From Chloroflexi bacterium HGW-Chloroflexi-6 (GTDB lineage Bacteria > Chloroflexota > Anaerolineae > Anaerolineales > Villigracilaceae), in NCBI GenBank assembly GCA_002840685.1, contig PHBU01000001.1:310001-374000 (forward strand): a DNA stretch of 64,000 bases, read 5' to 3'. The notes below the pieces were generated by a model. That model made no database searches. It was not told where the DNA came from and was given only the letters and a program-made list of their open reading frames with translations. This document shows, one piece after another, positions 15,572 through 23,832 of the stretch (positions within the stretch are counted from its first letter, which is position 1; each line of letters opens with the position of its first letter). Both the position numbers and the translations under genes were made by a program.

Positions 15572-15868
15572 ATGCAAGACGATAATATTAAGCGCCCAAA
15601 TACAGGAATGTTATTCCTGATCGATGTGGGGGAAAACTCCCCACAGCAGTTAACGTTGGTGCGCCTGGTAATGAAGGGTGTCCGCATCAGCCACGAAGAC
15701 CTGTGGTTAAGCCTGAGCATCCTGCCCGAAGAAAAGCGCATGGATAGGCAGGTTTTTGAGCAAGCGCTCGAACAACTGGTTAAAGACGAGTGGATTTGGC
15801 GGGTTGAATTGGACGGCAAAATCATCTACAGCCCAAGATTGAAAACCAACGAGGGCAAACCGAAATAA
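15572..15868 (+). CDS. small protein, possible winged-helix fold, unknown function
   Basis: 98 residues, no known family recognised with confidence. The middle (SHEDLWLSLSILPEEKRMDRQVFEQALEQLVKDEWIWRVELDGKIIYSPRL) alternates helices with a terminal hairpin, as in winged-helix DNA-binding proteins. An extended -10 box lies six bases before the ATG without a Shine-Dalgarno, and a strong terminator follows, so it is a stand-alone gene. The fold assignment is an inference from secondary-structure pattern only. Confidence 0.6.
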   Translation: MQDDNIKRPNTGMLFLIDVGENSPQQLTLVRLVMKGVRISHEDLWLSLSILPEEKRMDRQVFEQALEQLVKDEWIWRVELDGKIIYSPRLKTNEGKPK

Positions 15869-15870
15869 AA

Positions 15871-15901
15871 AAAACTGGGCAGGAAATTCCTGCCCAGTTT
15901 T
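15871..15901. terminator. bidirectional terminator between convergent genes
   Basis: AAAACTGGGCAGGAA (15871-15885) pairs with TTCCTGCCCAGTTTT (15887-15901), a perfect 15-base stem flanked by A and T runs. It serves both the 15572 gene and the reverse-strand gene ending at 15907. Confidence 0.9.
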
Positions 15902-15906
15902 TTGTT

Positions 15907-16644
15907 CTATGAAAAAGTGGATTTGTTAAGTCGATTCGCCAGGACGGCCACAGCAAGCAGCAGATTGACAATAAGCAAGGGGCCAGAAGCCAGCCATTCA
16001 GAATTAATGGACAGGAAAATATTCAACGCAACCAGGGCCGCAAAAGCGATCATCAGCCGGGAGCTTTTCTCAGCATCTATGGCAGGTTGTTTGTTACTCA
16101 CAAACCACATACGCCAGCCTACGACAACAAATACCAGCGCCAGCGCCAGTGTAAACACCAAGATCTGCTGACCGGTGAAGAACGGTGAATTGATCAGCAA
16201 AATGCCACAGTAATCTGCTGTTGAACGCGGGGGCATGCTGCCCACCACGTAAATGCGCGCCATGATAAATCTGTCCCAGGCTGCATCAGAGGCTTGAATG
16301 GGCCAGGACAATTTGTGAGTCTGGCCGGGGGAAAAAGTAAGGCGTTGCTCCACTTGATTGACCACCAATGCGGAGCCAAGCGTATGCATCATGCGCACGG
16401 TGGCGTTGGCATCGCGGGTTGAATTGTTCGAAATTTCAGCCGTCATCAGGCCCGATTCATTGCTGGTAATGGCCAACGGACAGGAAAACCCCTTTGTTTT
16501 CTGTTCAACAGACAAACCAGCCTGGAAATCATAGGCTTCAAAATCTGCCCAGACCACCAGTATGGCAAATAACAATCCAATCACAATCCCCACGGCATAA
16601 AGGCCCAAACCAATACCAGCTTTGTATCGCTGTAAAAAACTCAT
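15907..16644 (-). CDS. four-helix membrane protein with an extracytoplasmic domain, unknown
   Basis: 245 residues. One membrane helix near the N-terminus (about 10-35) is followed by an approximately 120-residue exposed domain containing SNESGLMTAEISNNSTRDANATVRM, suggestive of a beta-sandwich, then three more helices. No family is recognised. The start at 16644 is preferred over 16656 because GGAG lies at the correct distance before it; the upstream ATG overlaps that site. A TATAAT (reverse strand, 16679-16684) lies upstream, back to back with the promoter of the 16744 gene. Confidence 0.7.
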   Translation of the reverse strand: MSFLQRYKAGIGLGLYAVGIVIGLLFAILVVWADFEAYDFQAGLSVEQKTKGFSCPLAITSNESGLMTAEISNNSTRDANATVRMMHTLGSALVVNQVEQRLTFSPGQTHKLSWPIQASDAAWDRFIMARIYVVGSMPPRSTADYCGILLINSPFFTGQQILVFTLALALVFVVVGWRMWFVSNKQPAIDAEKSSRLMIAFAALVALNIFLSINSEWLASGPLLIVNLLLAVAVLANRLNKSTFS

Positions 16645-16730
16645 TCTTTTCTCCATTTTTAGTGAAAAGCGCCTATCTATTATATTCCAAACCCCGAAAA
16701 GTTAAAGAAAGGACAAGCACGGCATCATGA

Positions 16731-16736
16731 TATACT
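16731..16736 (+). promoter_or_regulatory. extended -10 box (TGATATACT), leaderless start
   Basis: TATACT preceded by TGA ends seven bases before the ATG at 16744. No Shine-Dalgarno is present. Confidence 0.55.
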
Positions 16737-16743
16737 ACCGAAC

Positions 16744-17247
16744 ATGTCTGATTTTAGACCTTGTGACGGCAGACTTCCTGAAAAAGTACTCGAAGGCATC
16801 GCCACGTTCAATGCGGGCGATTTTTACGAGGCGCATGACCTGCTCGAAGAAGCCTGGATGGCTGAAACGGGTGAAATTCGCGATTTATATCGGGGGATTT
16901 TGCAGGTGGCGGTCTGTTATTTCCACATTACCCGCCAAAACTACGAAGGCGCGCTCAAAATGTACGCCCGCAGCCTGAAATGGCTGACGAAATGGCAGCC
17001 CAGCTGCCGGGGGGTGCGCGTCACAGAATTGCTGCGGGATGCCGAAACCGTGATCGAGGCCCTGACCGACCTCGGGCCAGAACGAATCTCTGAATTTAAT
17101 CCCGCGCTGTTCAGACCGTTGCAATTGGAGCAGCATTATTGGTGCGACCGCTGCGGAGCCGAGATGTTCGAGCACAATTGCAAAATCGTCTGCCCGAACT
17201 GCGGCAACCGCTTCGACTGCTCAGATTTGAATATCCATTTCGATTAG
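16744..17247 (+). CDS. DUF309 protein with C-terminal zinc ribbon
   Basis: 167 residues. FNAGDFYEAHDLLEEAWM and RDLYRGILQVAVCYFHI are the DUF309 signature, a helical family with a conserved EAHxxLExxW motif of unknown reaction. After about residue 130 comes a second module with two CxxC pairs (WCDRCGAE and VCPNCGNR), a zinc ribbon not typical of DUF309 proteins. Zinc ribbons often contact nucleic acid or protein. The gene has a leaderless-type promoter and ends in a 4-base tail-to-tail overlap with the cyclase gene. Confidence 0.8.
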   Translation: MSDFRPCDGRLPEKVLEGIATFNAGDFYEAHDLLEEAWMAETGEIRDLYRGILQVAVCYFHITRQNYEGALKMYARSLKWLTKWQPSCRGVRVTELLRDAETVIEALTDLGPERISEFNPALFRPLQLEQHYWCDRCGAEMFEHNCKIVCPNCGNRFDCSDLNIHFD

Positions 17248-17876
17248 CCAACCAAAATCGCGCGCGCCGGTGCGCCATCGGCCCCGGCCAGTTTGAGCGG
17301 CAGGCAGTACAGGTCGTAAAACCCGCGCGGGATTTGCGACAGATTGAGGCCTTCGAGAGCGATCACGCCCGCTCTGAGCAGGATCTCGTGCGTCGGAACT
17401 GAATCGCTGAAGGGGGCGACCGAAAGATAATCGACACCGACCAGCTTTATGCCATGCGCCACCAGCCATTGTGCGCCGTCGGGGCTGATGGCGACAAAAT
17501 CTTCCTGAAAGTTTTTTTCATCGCGCGCCCATAGTTTGGAATTGCGCGTGCCGAACAGAATGCGGATCGTACCTGAGGGCAGGGATGTTCGCTCCAGCAC
17601 CTCGGCGCTGATCTCATCGACATCATCAGGCAGTTGGACAACGTAGCACGGCCCGGTCAGCACTTCGAGCGACAGGGTTTCGACGGTGCGGCCATCGTTG
17701 AGAAAGTGATGGGGCGCATCTACGTGTGTGCCGGTATGGGCGGAAATATCGAGGCGGGTCAGGTTGTATTGCGCGCCCGCCGCCATGCTTTCGGTCTGGG
17801 TCATTTTTACAGGCGGGTCGCCCGGCCAGACCGGCAGCGTGGGTGAAACGGTCAGGGAAATATCATAAATCGGCAT
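17244..17876 (-). CDS. cyclase / kynurenine-formamidase-like metal hydrolase
   Basis: 210 residues of the cyclase family. The metal-binding signature HTGTHVDAPHHF (47-58) is intact, with His47, His51 and Asp53 as expected zinc or manganese ligands. The family includes kynurenine formamidases, isatin hydrolases and other amide or ester hydrolases; length and motif fit but no tryptophan-catabolism neighbours are present, so the substrate is open. AAAGGAG precedes the ATG at 17876. Confidence 0.85.
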   Translation of the reverse strand: MPIYDISLTVSPTLPVWPGDPPVKMTQTESMAAGAQYNLTRLDISAHTGTHVDAPHHFLNDGRTVETLSLEVLTGPCYVVQLPDDVDEISAEVLERTSLPSGTIRILFGTRNSKLWARDEKNFQEDFVAISPDGAQWLVAHGIKLVGVDYLSVAPFSDSVPTHEILLRAGVIALEGLNLSQIPRGFYDLYCLPLKLAGADGAPARAILVG

Positions 17877-17937
17877 TTTTAACTCTCCTTTGGCGGTGGG
17901 AAATGATCAAAAGAGAAAAAGCGCACATAAGAAGAGC

Positions 17938-19548
17938 CTACCAGCCGCTGGCTTTGAAATACTCATCCAGAAAGGCCTGGCGTTCTTCGGGGGTCATCAG
18001 GCGCGGTTTGGCGAAATCTTCGAGCATGGTAGTGATCAGCTCGACGCTGGCCAGCCGTCCATCGTAAAAAACGTAGCGGGTAATAAATGCTTCACGGGTT
18101 TTGGTGGTGCGGATACCGCTGCTCGGGTTGTCATAACCCATCTGGTCGAAGAACAGGTTGCCCAGCCCGTAGTGGATAAACGAATCCCCGAAGAATTCCA
18201 TCACTTGCGGGTAATGGGCTTGCGAACCGTTGACAGTCACCGCACCGGCCTCGGCCAGGCGGCGAAAATCTTCCTGCTGCCAGGGGCGCGCTTCGGCGCT
18301 GTAATACTCGTGATACTGGAAAGTCGCCAGGACGATATGCCCTTCCGCTTTCAGGCGCTTGATCTCATCCACAATCCACTGGTAATCGTCGCAGGGGGCT
18401 GCGCCGGGCCAGCCGTCGGACCGCGCCCAGGCAAACTCTGGCCCGGACGGGTTGCAACCGATAAAGGCAAAACTCATGCCGCCGCGTTCGATGATGGCTG
18501 GTTTTTGTGAGTCGGCCAGGTCGGCCCCGCCGCCAAAATAAGGCCAGTTGCGCTCGCGATACATCTCGACAGTGTAAAGCGTGGCTTCCTTGCCCCAATC
18601 CTGGAAGTGGTTGCCAGTCAGTTCGATCACATCCGTGCCGACATATTCCAGGAGTTCAATATATTTGGGGTCAGAGCAAAAGATCAGGCGGCGCTGGTCG
18701 GGGTTGGGGTACGGACAGCCGACCGCAAACGGAATTTCATTCGAAATATGGGCAATATCGGCTTCGATAAGCAAATCGCGGATGTCGCGCGCCGGATAGA
18801 TGCTGCCGTTCAGCTCCATTTTATAGGCTGTTGCGCGCACCAGGGCGGTCACGCCGGTCATGACGATCGTCGCCATCTTGCCAGGGTCGCGGTTCGTGGC
18901 CGGCAGGCTGATCTCGCCCCCGCTCAAAGCAAAACCGACCTTCAGCGGGTATTCGGCGGCTATGAAATTTTTATGGATGGGAGACTGCCCGTCCACTTCG
19001 AGCACTTTTAGTTTAGGGCTGATGGACTCGAACGGGACAATCGCCCAGGCCGGGCGCTGCGCCCACAGGGCATACTCGACATCCTGATTGGAAACGATGC
19101 GCACCACGCCCGCACCTGCCTCGCCGCCAAACACGGTTTGCATCGCGCTGTAAGTTGACGCCGTCATCACCAATGGCTGGCCGTTCCCGCTCCAGGCGGC
19201 TTTGAGATCATCGAAAGCGACACCATCCTGCACGGTTGGGAAAGCCGCCACCAGGGCATAGACCCAGTTCGAGACAGTAGCTCCCGTTTCGCCGGCAAGT
19301 TCCAACCGGAAACTGGCCGCTTCGCGCTCTGGGGCAAGCGGCAATCCCGCGCTTTGGGCCGCATCCCGCAGTTTGTCGGGCACTGCGGGCGCAATCCATA
19401 GAGTCGGCACAGGGGTGGCCGTCGGCGGGACTGCTGTGGCAGGCATCTCGGTTGGCGGGTTGACCGTTACCGGTACAGTTGGCGGTTCTGGTGCGCAAGC
19501 GGCTACCAGCAGGGCAAGCAAGAGAACCATCAGGAACATTCGGCGCAT
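17938..19548 (-). CDS. CapA-family lipoprotein (poly-gamma-glutamate synthesis protein-like metallophosphatase)
   Basis: 536 residues. The signal peptide ends in VAACAP, a lipobox, followed by a Pro/Thr-rich spacer. The first half (to about residue 230) is an extra periplasmic-type domain; the second half matches the CapA/PGA-cap calcineurin-like fold, with ELTGNHFQDWG, FIGCNPSGPE and NGSQAHYPQ. CapA is involved in poly-gamma-glutamate capsule production in Bacillus, yet no capBC genes are nearby and CapA-like proteins have other roles. GAGGT precedes the ATG; a TGCTACAAT extended -10 box lies at 19582-19587. Confidence 0.82.
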   Translation of the reverse strand: MRRMFLMVLLLALLVAACAPEPPTVPVTVNPPTEMPATAVPPTATPVPTLWIAPAVPDKLRDAAQSAGLPLAPEREAASFRLELAGETGATVSNWVYALVAAFPTVQDGVAFDDLKAAWSGNGQPLVMTASTYSAMQTVFGGEAGAGVVRIVSNQDVEYALWAQRPAWAIVPFESISPKLKVLEVDGQSPIHKNFIAAEYPLKVGFALSGGEISLPATNRDPGKMATIVMTGVTALVRATAYKMELNGSIYPARDIRDLLIEADIAHISNEIPFAVGCPYPNPDQRRLIFCSDPKYIELLEYVGTDVIELTGNHFQDWGKEATLYTVEMYRERNWPYFGGGADLADSQKPAIIERGGMSFAFIGCNPSGPEFAWARSDGWPGAAPCDDYQWIVDEIKRLKAEGHIVLATFQYHEYYSAEARPWQQEDFRRLAEAGAVTVNGSQAHYPQVMEFFGDSFIHYGLGNLFFDQMGYDNPSSGIRTTKTREAFITRYVFYDGRLASVELITTMLEDFAKPRLMTPEERQAFLDEYFKASGW

Positions 19549-19573
19549 GGAAAAGACCTCGGTGAAAATTTAC

Positions 19574-19593
19574 TGGCAGGCATTGTAGCATAA
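19574..19593 (-). promoter_or_regulatory. promoter block of the CapA-like gene
   Basis: On the reverse strand this reads TTATGCTACAATGCCTGCCA, containing TGCTACAAT. It matches 19 of 20 bases with 21156-21175 upstream of the next lipoprotein gene. The ATG is 33 bases downstream of the -10 hexamer. Confidence 0.55.
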
Positions 19594-19596
19594 GAA

Positions 19597-19624
19597 AAGG
19601 CCGGGGGTGAAAAATCCCGGCCTT
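19597..19624 (-). terminator. terminator after the propeller lipoprotein gene
   Basis: AAGGCCGGG (19597-19605) pairs with CCCGGCCTT (19616-19624); on the reverse strand a TTTTC tract follows. It separates the two lipoprotein genes into different transcripts. Confidence 0.8.
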
Positions 19625-19652
19625 CGTTGATCGCTTTGCAATGAGAATCTAT

Positions 19653-21089
19653 TTATTCTTCTTCCAACGTCAGGGTGCCGATGTCATACGTCTGCCCGGG
19701 CTCGATCGGAGTGCGCTCAGAGCCAAAGCCAAACTCGGTGGTCAGCTGCGCCCAACTGTCTCCGGTTTCGGCCACCAATACATAATAGCCAGACGGAACG
19801 TTCTCGAAAGTGAAAACGCCGTTGGCATCGGTCTCGGTCGAAAGGAAGAAAGGCTGGTCGGAGCAGGGCGTCTCACCCGAGAATTCTGAGCCCAGGCTTT
19901 CGACACAGATCTCGACCCGCATCCCGGCCAGGGGCTGGTTGGCGGCGTCTTCCAGCTTGCCGGTCATCGAGCCGCTTTCTTTCTCGACCAGGGCCGGCAG
20001 GGTCGGGCCGTCTTTGACCACCACCACAAATTTGATCTCATTGTCGGCCAGGTCGGAGTTTTCCATGCGATAGGTCTGCCAGTTGCTGCCATCGAAAACC
20101 ACCAGGCCGTAGGTTGTTGCAAACCAGACCCGTCCCTGGCTGTCGGCGGCCACCCCGTTAACATCATCGGTGGGCAGATCGCCAGATTGGCGGGTGTAAT
20201 CGCTCCAAGCGTTGCCATCAAACATGGATGCGCCGCTGATGGAGGTGCCCACCCATAATTTTCCGGCGACATCGAAGGCCATGCTGCTCGGGCTGTTGTA
20301 GCCCGGTTTTTCGATCATACGCCAGTCACCTTCATAGACGGCAACCCCGCTGCTCATCCCGGCCCAGGGACGGTTGAGCGAGTCGAGTGCCAGGGCATCA
20401 AAGAAAACGCTGCTCTCAAATCCCTGCCCTTCCTGAAAGATGGTCCAGGAATCGTTTTCGAAAACAGCCACGCTGCGCGAAGTGACCGCCCAAACGCGAC
20501 CGTCTGGCGAGGCGGCGACGGTGTAAACCAGTTCGTTGGCCGAATCGCCGCTCGCAAGCAGTTCCGAGCCAAAGGTTGTCCAGGCGCCATCCGCATAGCG
20601 GCTGACACCCTGGAAGTGCGCCACCCACAGGCTGCCATCGGCCGCACAACTGACCGATTCGGCGCTGCTGTAGGCCTCGGTTTTGGCGATGTGCTGCCAG
20701 GCCGAGCCGTCAAACAGGCTGAGGCCCTCGTAGTGAGCGATCAAAATCCGGCCGTCGGCGCAGACTGCGGCAGCATCCATGTAATTGCTGGGCAGATCAG
20801 AATTGTCCTGGTTGTAGGTTTTCCAGCCGCTCTCATCGAGGCAGGTCAGGCCGCCATCGCGCAGGCCAAAGCAGGCCAGCCCGGCGCCCTGCGATTGGAC
20901 GGGTTCTGGCATGGCCGGGGCATCCGCAGCTGGCGCTTGCTGGGGTGCTTCCGTTGGGGAGGCGGTATCGGCATCAGCGCTATCTGGCTGTGGGGCAGCC
21001 GTAGCCTCGCCGCCAAGCGCCTGGCAAGCCAGGCTGGCCAGCGCCAGCACCGTCACAGCCAGGAAAACAGGGAATAATTTAGATTTCAT
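19653..21089 (-). CDS. lipoprotein with Reg_prop beta-propeller and carboxypeptidase-regulatory-like domain
   Basis: 478 residues. The lipobox is SLACQ at the end of the signal peptide, followed by an Ala/Pro/Asp-rich spacer to about residue 65. Six or so repeats of the two-component-regulator-propeller type follow (DGRILIAHYEGLSLFDGSAW, DGSLWVAHFQGVSRY, GRVWFATTYGLVVFDGSNW). From about residue 380 a beta-sandwich resembling carboxypeptidase regulatory or SdrD-B domains is seen (GKLEDAANQPLAGMRVEIC, TDANGVFTFENVPSGYYVL). It likely acts outside the cell as a binding scaffold. GAGGAG precedes the ATG and an extended -10 box lies at 21164-21169. Confidence 0.8.
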   Translation of the reverse strand: MKSKLFPVFLAVTVLALASLACQALGGEATAAPQPDSADADTASPTEAPQQAPAADAPAMPEPVQSQGAGLACFGLRDGGLTCLDESGWKTYNQDNSDLPSNYMDAAAVCADGRILIAHYEGLSLFDGSAWQHIAKTEAYSSAESVSCAADGSLWVAHFQGVSRYADGAWTTFGSELLASGDSANELVYTVAASPDGRVWAVTSRSVAVFENDSWTIFQEGQGFESSVFFDALALDSLNRPWAGMSSGVAVYEGDWRMIEKPGYNSPSSMAFDVAGKLWVGTSISGASMFDGNAWSDYTRQSGDLPTDDVNGVAADSQGRVWFATTYGLVVFDGSNWQTYRMENSDLADNEIKFVVVVKDGPTLPALVEKESGSMTGKLEDAANQPLAGMRVEICVESLGSEFSGETPCSDQPFFLSTETDANGVFTFENVPSGYYVLVAETGDSWAQLTTEFGFGSERTPIEPGQTYDIGTLTLEEE

Positions 21090-21155
21090 TTCTTCTCTTC
21101 TCCTCGAAAATAGTGAACGGACGACAACAAACCGGACAACTCATGCCCAAATTGT

Positions 21156-21175
21156 TGGCAGGCATTTTAGCATAA
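21156..21175 (-). promoter_or_regulatory. promoter block of the propeller lipoprotein gene
   Basis: On the reverse strand TGCTAAAAT forms an extended -10 box. The surrounding 20 bases are one base different from 19574-19593. The transcript would have a leader of about 70 bases. Confidence 0.55.
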
Positions 21176-21176
21176 A

Positions 21177-21207
21177 AAAAGCCAGGGAAGAAAGAGCCCT
21201 GACTTTT
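21177..21207 (-). terminator. terminator after the Hsp70-like gene
   Basis: AAAAGCCAGGG (21177-21187) pairs with CCCTGACTTTT (21197-21207) with one mismatch; on the reverse strand a run of seven T follows. Confidence 0.75.
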
Positions 21208-21254
21208 GTACCACAGCTTCGAGAATGATGATTCATCGTATTAATAGCCCGCCA

Positions 21255-22583
21255 TTAAGCGCTCATTTTGCTTTTAATCGCCAGCCCGGCCACTACGCTG
21301 GAAAAGGCATTCGACTGCTTGACTTTCTCTGCGCCGAAGATCTTACCCAGCAGGGACGAAAACAGCGGAATATTGGACGAGCCGCCAGTCTTGACGATGG
21401 CGTCCACGCTGCCCGGCTCCAGCCCGGCGGTGGCCAGCGTTTCGAGCAGGACTTTCTCAACTTTGGCGACATATTCCAGAATATCAGCCTCGAACTGGTA
21501 GCGGGTGTAGAGTTCCCAGAGCGCGATCTCTTTATCGTCCAGGCTGATGACCGCCGCGCCATCGTTGGACAGGGCGATCTTGGCGGCTTCGACCCGGTTG
21601 TAGAAAGTAAAAGCCAGGTCGTTGTAGATCAGCGCCTGCAGGGCTTTCAGGCGCGCCAGGGCCAACCCGGCCCGGATGGCTTTGTCGAGCGTGTTGCGGT
21701 TAAGCGGGGTCGCCAGGTCGGGCAGCGCCATCCAGTCGGGCACAGCCTGGATCATTTCCAAAATTTCGGGCTGGTGCCGGATCAGCCCCAGGCCGAAATG
21801 GGGCAGCATCCGTTTTTCGATGATGGCGCGGTCGAAATCCGAACCGGCCACATCCACGCCGCCGCTGGCATAGACCCGCCGTTCTCCGCTGCCCAGGCGC
21901 ATCACGGCAATGTCGAGCGTGCCGCCGCCAAAATCGAAAATGACGATGTTTTGCGGCCGGGTCAGGGTCTGTTCGTAATCCAGCGCGGCGGCGATCGGCT
22001 CCAGTTCGAAATCAACCTGTTTGAAACCGGCCTCGTGGGCAGCCTGGCGCAGGGTTTCTTCGGCTTTGCGGTCGCCTTCGGGGGTCTGGGCAAATTTGAC
22101 CGGCCTGCCGAGCGTGGCAGATTCGATCTTTTCCCCCAAAACATCTTCGGCGCGGGTTTTGAGCAGGGATAAGTAAGTTTTGGCCAGGTCGCCAACCGAG
22201 TAGTAGCGCTCGAAGATCTGCGTGCCGCGGTAGCCTTCCTTGCGCAGGGCGGTCTTGAGATATTGCAGCAGGCGTCCCGGCTTCAACTCATCGACATAAA
22301 CGTAAATATCGCGCACATAGTGCATATCCGCGCCGCGATAGTCGATCTCGCCGGCCCATTGTTTGACAAAGCGCCGCTGACGGTTGATGTTGTCGCGGTA
22401 ATACAGCTCGACCGCTTCCTGGCCGATATAGGCCTGGTAGTCGCGGGTAACGTAGAGCACGGTCTTGACCACCTCGGGCTGAACGTTCTGCCGGTCGAGC
22501 GGTAAAACCGTCACGCGCCGGCCATCGTAAACGGCCACGCCTGAGTTGGATGTGCCAAAATCAATGCCGACTTTGATGCTCAT
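21255..22583 (-). CDS. Hsp70-like ATPase (YegD/DnaK-type actin fold)
   Basis: 442 residues. Actin-fold phosphate motifs are present: GIDFGTSNSGVAVYDG at the N-terminus, IVIFDFGGGTLDIAVM (about 213-228), and KTGGSSNIPLFSSLL near the end. It ends shortly after the ATPase domain, with no room for a DnaK substrate-binding domain, as in YegD-type Hsp70 homologues. It probably hydrolyses ATP to remodel or sense an unknown partner. AGGAAAGAGA precedes the ATG. It starts 32 bases after the stop of the coiled-coil/pinwheel gene, so the two are likely an operon. Confidence 0.85.
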   Translation of the reverse strand: MSIKVGIDFGTSNSGVAVYDGRRVTVLPLDRQNVQPEVVKTVLYVTRDYQAYIGQEAVELYYRDNINRQRRFVKQWAGEIDYRGADMHYVRDIYVYVDELKPGRLLQYLKTALRKEGYRGTQIFERYYSVGDLAKTYLSLLKTRAEDVLGEKIESATLGRPVKFAQTPEGDRKAEETLRQAAHEAGFKQVDFELEPIAAALDYEQTLTRPQNIVIFDFGGGTLDIAVMRLGSGERRVYASGGVDVAGSDFDRAIIEKRMLPHFGLGLIRHQPEILEMIQAVPDWMALPDLATPLNRNTLDKAIRAGLALARLKALQALIYNDLAFTFYNRVEAAKIALSNDGAAVISLDDKEIALWELYTRYQFEADILEYVAKVEKVLLETLATAGLEPGSVDAIVKTGGSSNIPLFSSLLGKIFGAEKVKQSNAFSSVVAGLAIKSKMSA

Positions 22584-22615
22584 AAGGTCTCTTTCCTGGT
22601 AAGGTAAGGGCGACC

Positions 22616-23773
22616 CTACCGGTTGGGGATCACGCCAATGGACAGGATCAAGGCCCCGGCCTGGAGCGTTCCCGCCCCGCTAACGGTTTCCGCCAAATAG
22701 GCCTGCAAATTCCCGTCGGCATCCAGCACTACCAGTTGGTCGTCCTTCCGCACCGGGACCGCCCCGATGAAGCGCGTGCCCTGCTCGATGCGCGCCGGCG
22801 GGATGAGTACCTGGCCCCTGGCGAGCGGCGACTTGGTCAGTTCCAAAATGCCGGCTTCGCGGTAAACGATTTTGCCGGTCTGGGTCAGGCAGAGCAGGAA
22901 GGCCTCGGGCGGCAGGACAAACGAGGCCACCACGTAGTCGCTGGCAGTCAAACGGATGCGTTCCTCGGCTGCATAGGGCAGGCCATCAACGTCCAACCCG
23001 AGCAGACGGCCTTCGTAGGTGACGATGGCGCTCTGATCCTTTTTCTGGCACAGGAAGACATCGAAAGCCTGGTCCGCTTTCTGGACGGTGCCCTTGCCGA
23101 GGTAATGCTTGGAAACGATGGTTTCTGAAAGCGAGGTCATCGTTTTTTTGACGCTGCCGCGCCGGCTGGTTTGCAGGAAGTAGGCCGAGAGCGGCAGGGC
23201 TGAGACCGGCATGATGCAGGCCAGCATTTCACCGGCGTGCGGTTCTTCGGGCAGGGCGGCCTGGGCCCAGGTCCACTCGCCGTCGCTGGTTTGGGTCGGG
23301 ATCTCGTGCACGGCGCAGGTCGCGATGCGCCCAGACGAGAACAAGAGCAAGAGCTCGTCCTGCGCCGAAACGGTCAGCAGGCGCGGCCACTCGCCGTTGA
23401 AAGCCAGCTCATCGCGGATCCGGCCCAACGGGCCGGGTTCCTTGCCCGGTTCGATGCGAAAAATGCGCCCGTGGACGTTGTAAACCAGCAGGCTGGCTTT
23501 TTCAGCTTCGACCGGCAGGGCTTCGAGGCTGGCAAGATCGCTGCCGACGCGCCGTTTGAGCATTTCGAGCTGGTATTCGAGGTGGGTGATGCGCTTCTGG
23601 TATTCCAGCACCCGCGAACCGTCTTGCAGGGCGATATTCTCGGCCAGCAGTTCCTCGTTGCGCTCATTCAGTTCGCGCATGCGGTTGGCTACCAGCCGCA
23701 GAATCATCAGCGCCGAAGACGGGCGCGTCTCGGCTTCTTTGATCCACTCGTCAATTTTGTCTGAGAAGGTCAT
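22616..23773 (-). CDS. coiled-coil protein with GyrA C-terminal-like beta-pinwheel
   Basis: 385 residues. The first 90 are helical and charged (ANRMRELNERNEELLAENIALQ, then YQKRITHLEYQLEMLKRRV), a likely coiled coil. The remaining 280 form repeated beta-hairpin units. Several resemble the GyrA/ParC C-terminal blades (VTYEGRLLGLDVDGLP, LCLTQTGKIVYREAGILELTKSPLARGQVLI). There is no gyrase catalytic domain. In GyrA this module wraps DNA; here DNA binding is unproven, and a distant propeller is the alternative. The start at 23773 is favoured over 23782 because AAAGG lies at the proper distance. It is co-directional with the Hsp70-like gene. Confidence 0.65.
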   Translation of the reverse strand: MTFSDKIDEWIKEAETRPSSALMILRLVANRMRELNERNEELLAENIALQDGSRVLEYQKRITHLEYQLEMLKRRVGSDLASLEALPVEAEKASLLVYNVHGRIFRIEPGKEPGPLGRIRDELAFNGEWPRLLTVSAQDELLLLFSSGRIATCAVHEIPTQTSDGEWTWAQAALPEEPHAGEMLACIMPVSALPLSAYFLQTSRRGSVKKTMTSLSETIVSKHYLGKGTVQKADQAFDVFLCQKKDQSAIVTYEGRLLGLDVDGLPYAAEERIRLTASDYVVASFVLPPEAFLLCLTQTGKIVYREAGILELTKSPLARGQVLIPPARIEQGTRFIGAVPVRKDDQLVVLDADGNLQAYLAETVSGAGTLQAGALILSIGVIPNR

Positions 23774-23820
23774 GCAAACCATCCTTTGATTTGGGGGCAG
23801 TAATTATACCGGAAGACATG

Positions 23821-23826
23821 TAAAAT
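23821..23826 (+). promoter_or_regulatory. -10 box (TAAAAT), leaderless start
   Basis: TAAAAT ends six bases before the ATG at 23833. No Shine-Dalgarno is present. The 59-base gap is shared with the divergent pinwheel gene. Confidence 0.5.
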
Positions 23827-23832
23827 AAACTT

